Below, one piece after another: positions 6,090 to 6,117 of a stretch of DNA of 6,117 nucleotides. The first letter of the stretch is position 1. Every line of letters begins with the position of its first letter. The stretch lies in contig CAZOBJ010000150.1 of NCBI GenBank assembly GCA_964577825.1, positions 1-6,117 on the forward strand, written 5' to 3'. The notes below the pieces were generated by a model that worked only from the letters and a program-made list of their open reading frames with translations, searched no databases and had not been told where the DNA came from. Origin of the DNA: CAZOBJ01 sp964577825 (lineage in GTDB: Bacteria; Planctomycetota; SZUA-567; JAFGNG01). Made by a program: the position numbers and the translations under genes.

Positions 6090-6117
6090 GCACACACCGA
6101 CCCAGAATGGCAGTCCC

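Noticed and set aside
1..6117. CRISPR array, tRNA or rRNA gene, insertion sequence or defence system
   Set aside because: I saw no regularly spaced repeats, tRNA-like cloverleaf, rRNA signature, transposase, or nuclease/toxin motif on either strand.

Overview
This is a GC-rich, gene-dense bacterial window with four protein genes and no RNA gene, CRISPR array or mobile element that I can see. The combination of a DUF4838-type glycoside-hydrolase-like protein, an enzyme tail with a CBM9-type domain, a secreted HEAT-repeat protein and TTGAC-type promoters fits a polysaccharide-degrading environmental bacterium. The PVC group or a neighbouring phylum such as Planctomycetota, Lentisphaerota, Verrucomicrobiota or Hydrogenedentota is plausible. 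This placement is inferred from gene families and base composition only.

Layout. Positions 3-1061 (+) hold the C-terminal part of a larger, probably carbohydrate-active protein: a last beta-sandwich, a helical region and a C-terminal CBM9-like domain. A 188-base intergenic region (1062-1249) follows. It holds a terminator-like hairpin, a good sigma70-type promoter overlapped by an inverted repeat, and a leader that can fold into a long GC-rich stem. Positions 1250-3226 (+) encode a 658-residue DUF4838-family protein. Forty bases later two genes point the other way: an MFS transporter (4454 down to 3267) and, upstream of it, a secreted HEAT-repeat protein (5971 down to 4568). The 113 bases between these two hold a separate candidate promoter and a perfect 13-base palindrome. 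The last 146 bases of the window are the leader and promoter region of the HEAT-repeat gene.

How the genes may work together. The two plus-strand genes look like carbohydrate or glycoconjugate catabolism, and the MFS carrier could import or export a small product, but its substrate cannot be read from sequence. The HEAT-repeat protein is probably periplasmic or extracytoplasmic and has no evident catalytic role. The plus-strand genes each seem to have their own control region, so this is more likely a loose neighbourhood than one tight operon.

I found no convincing evidence of a new defence, mobile or RNA-guided system. The most interesting points are the structured leader and promoter palindrome of the DUF4838 gene, the cysteine clusters and missing signal peptide of its product, and the unrecognised C-terminal region of the HEAT-repeat protein.
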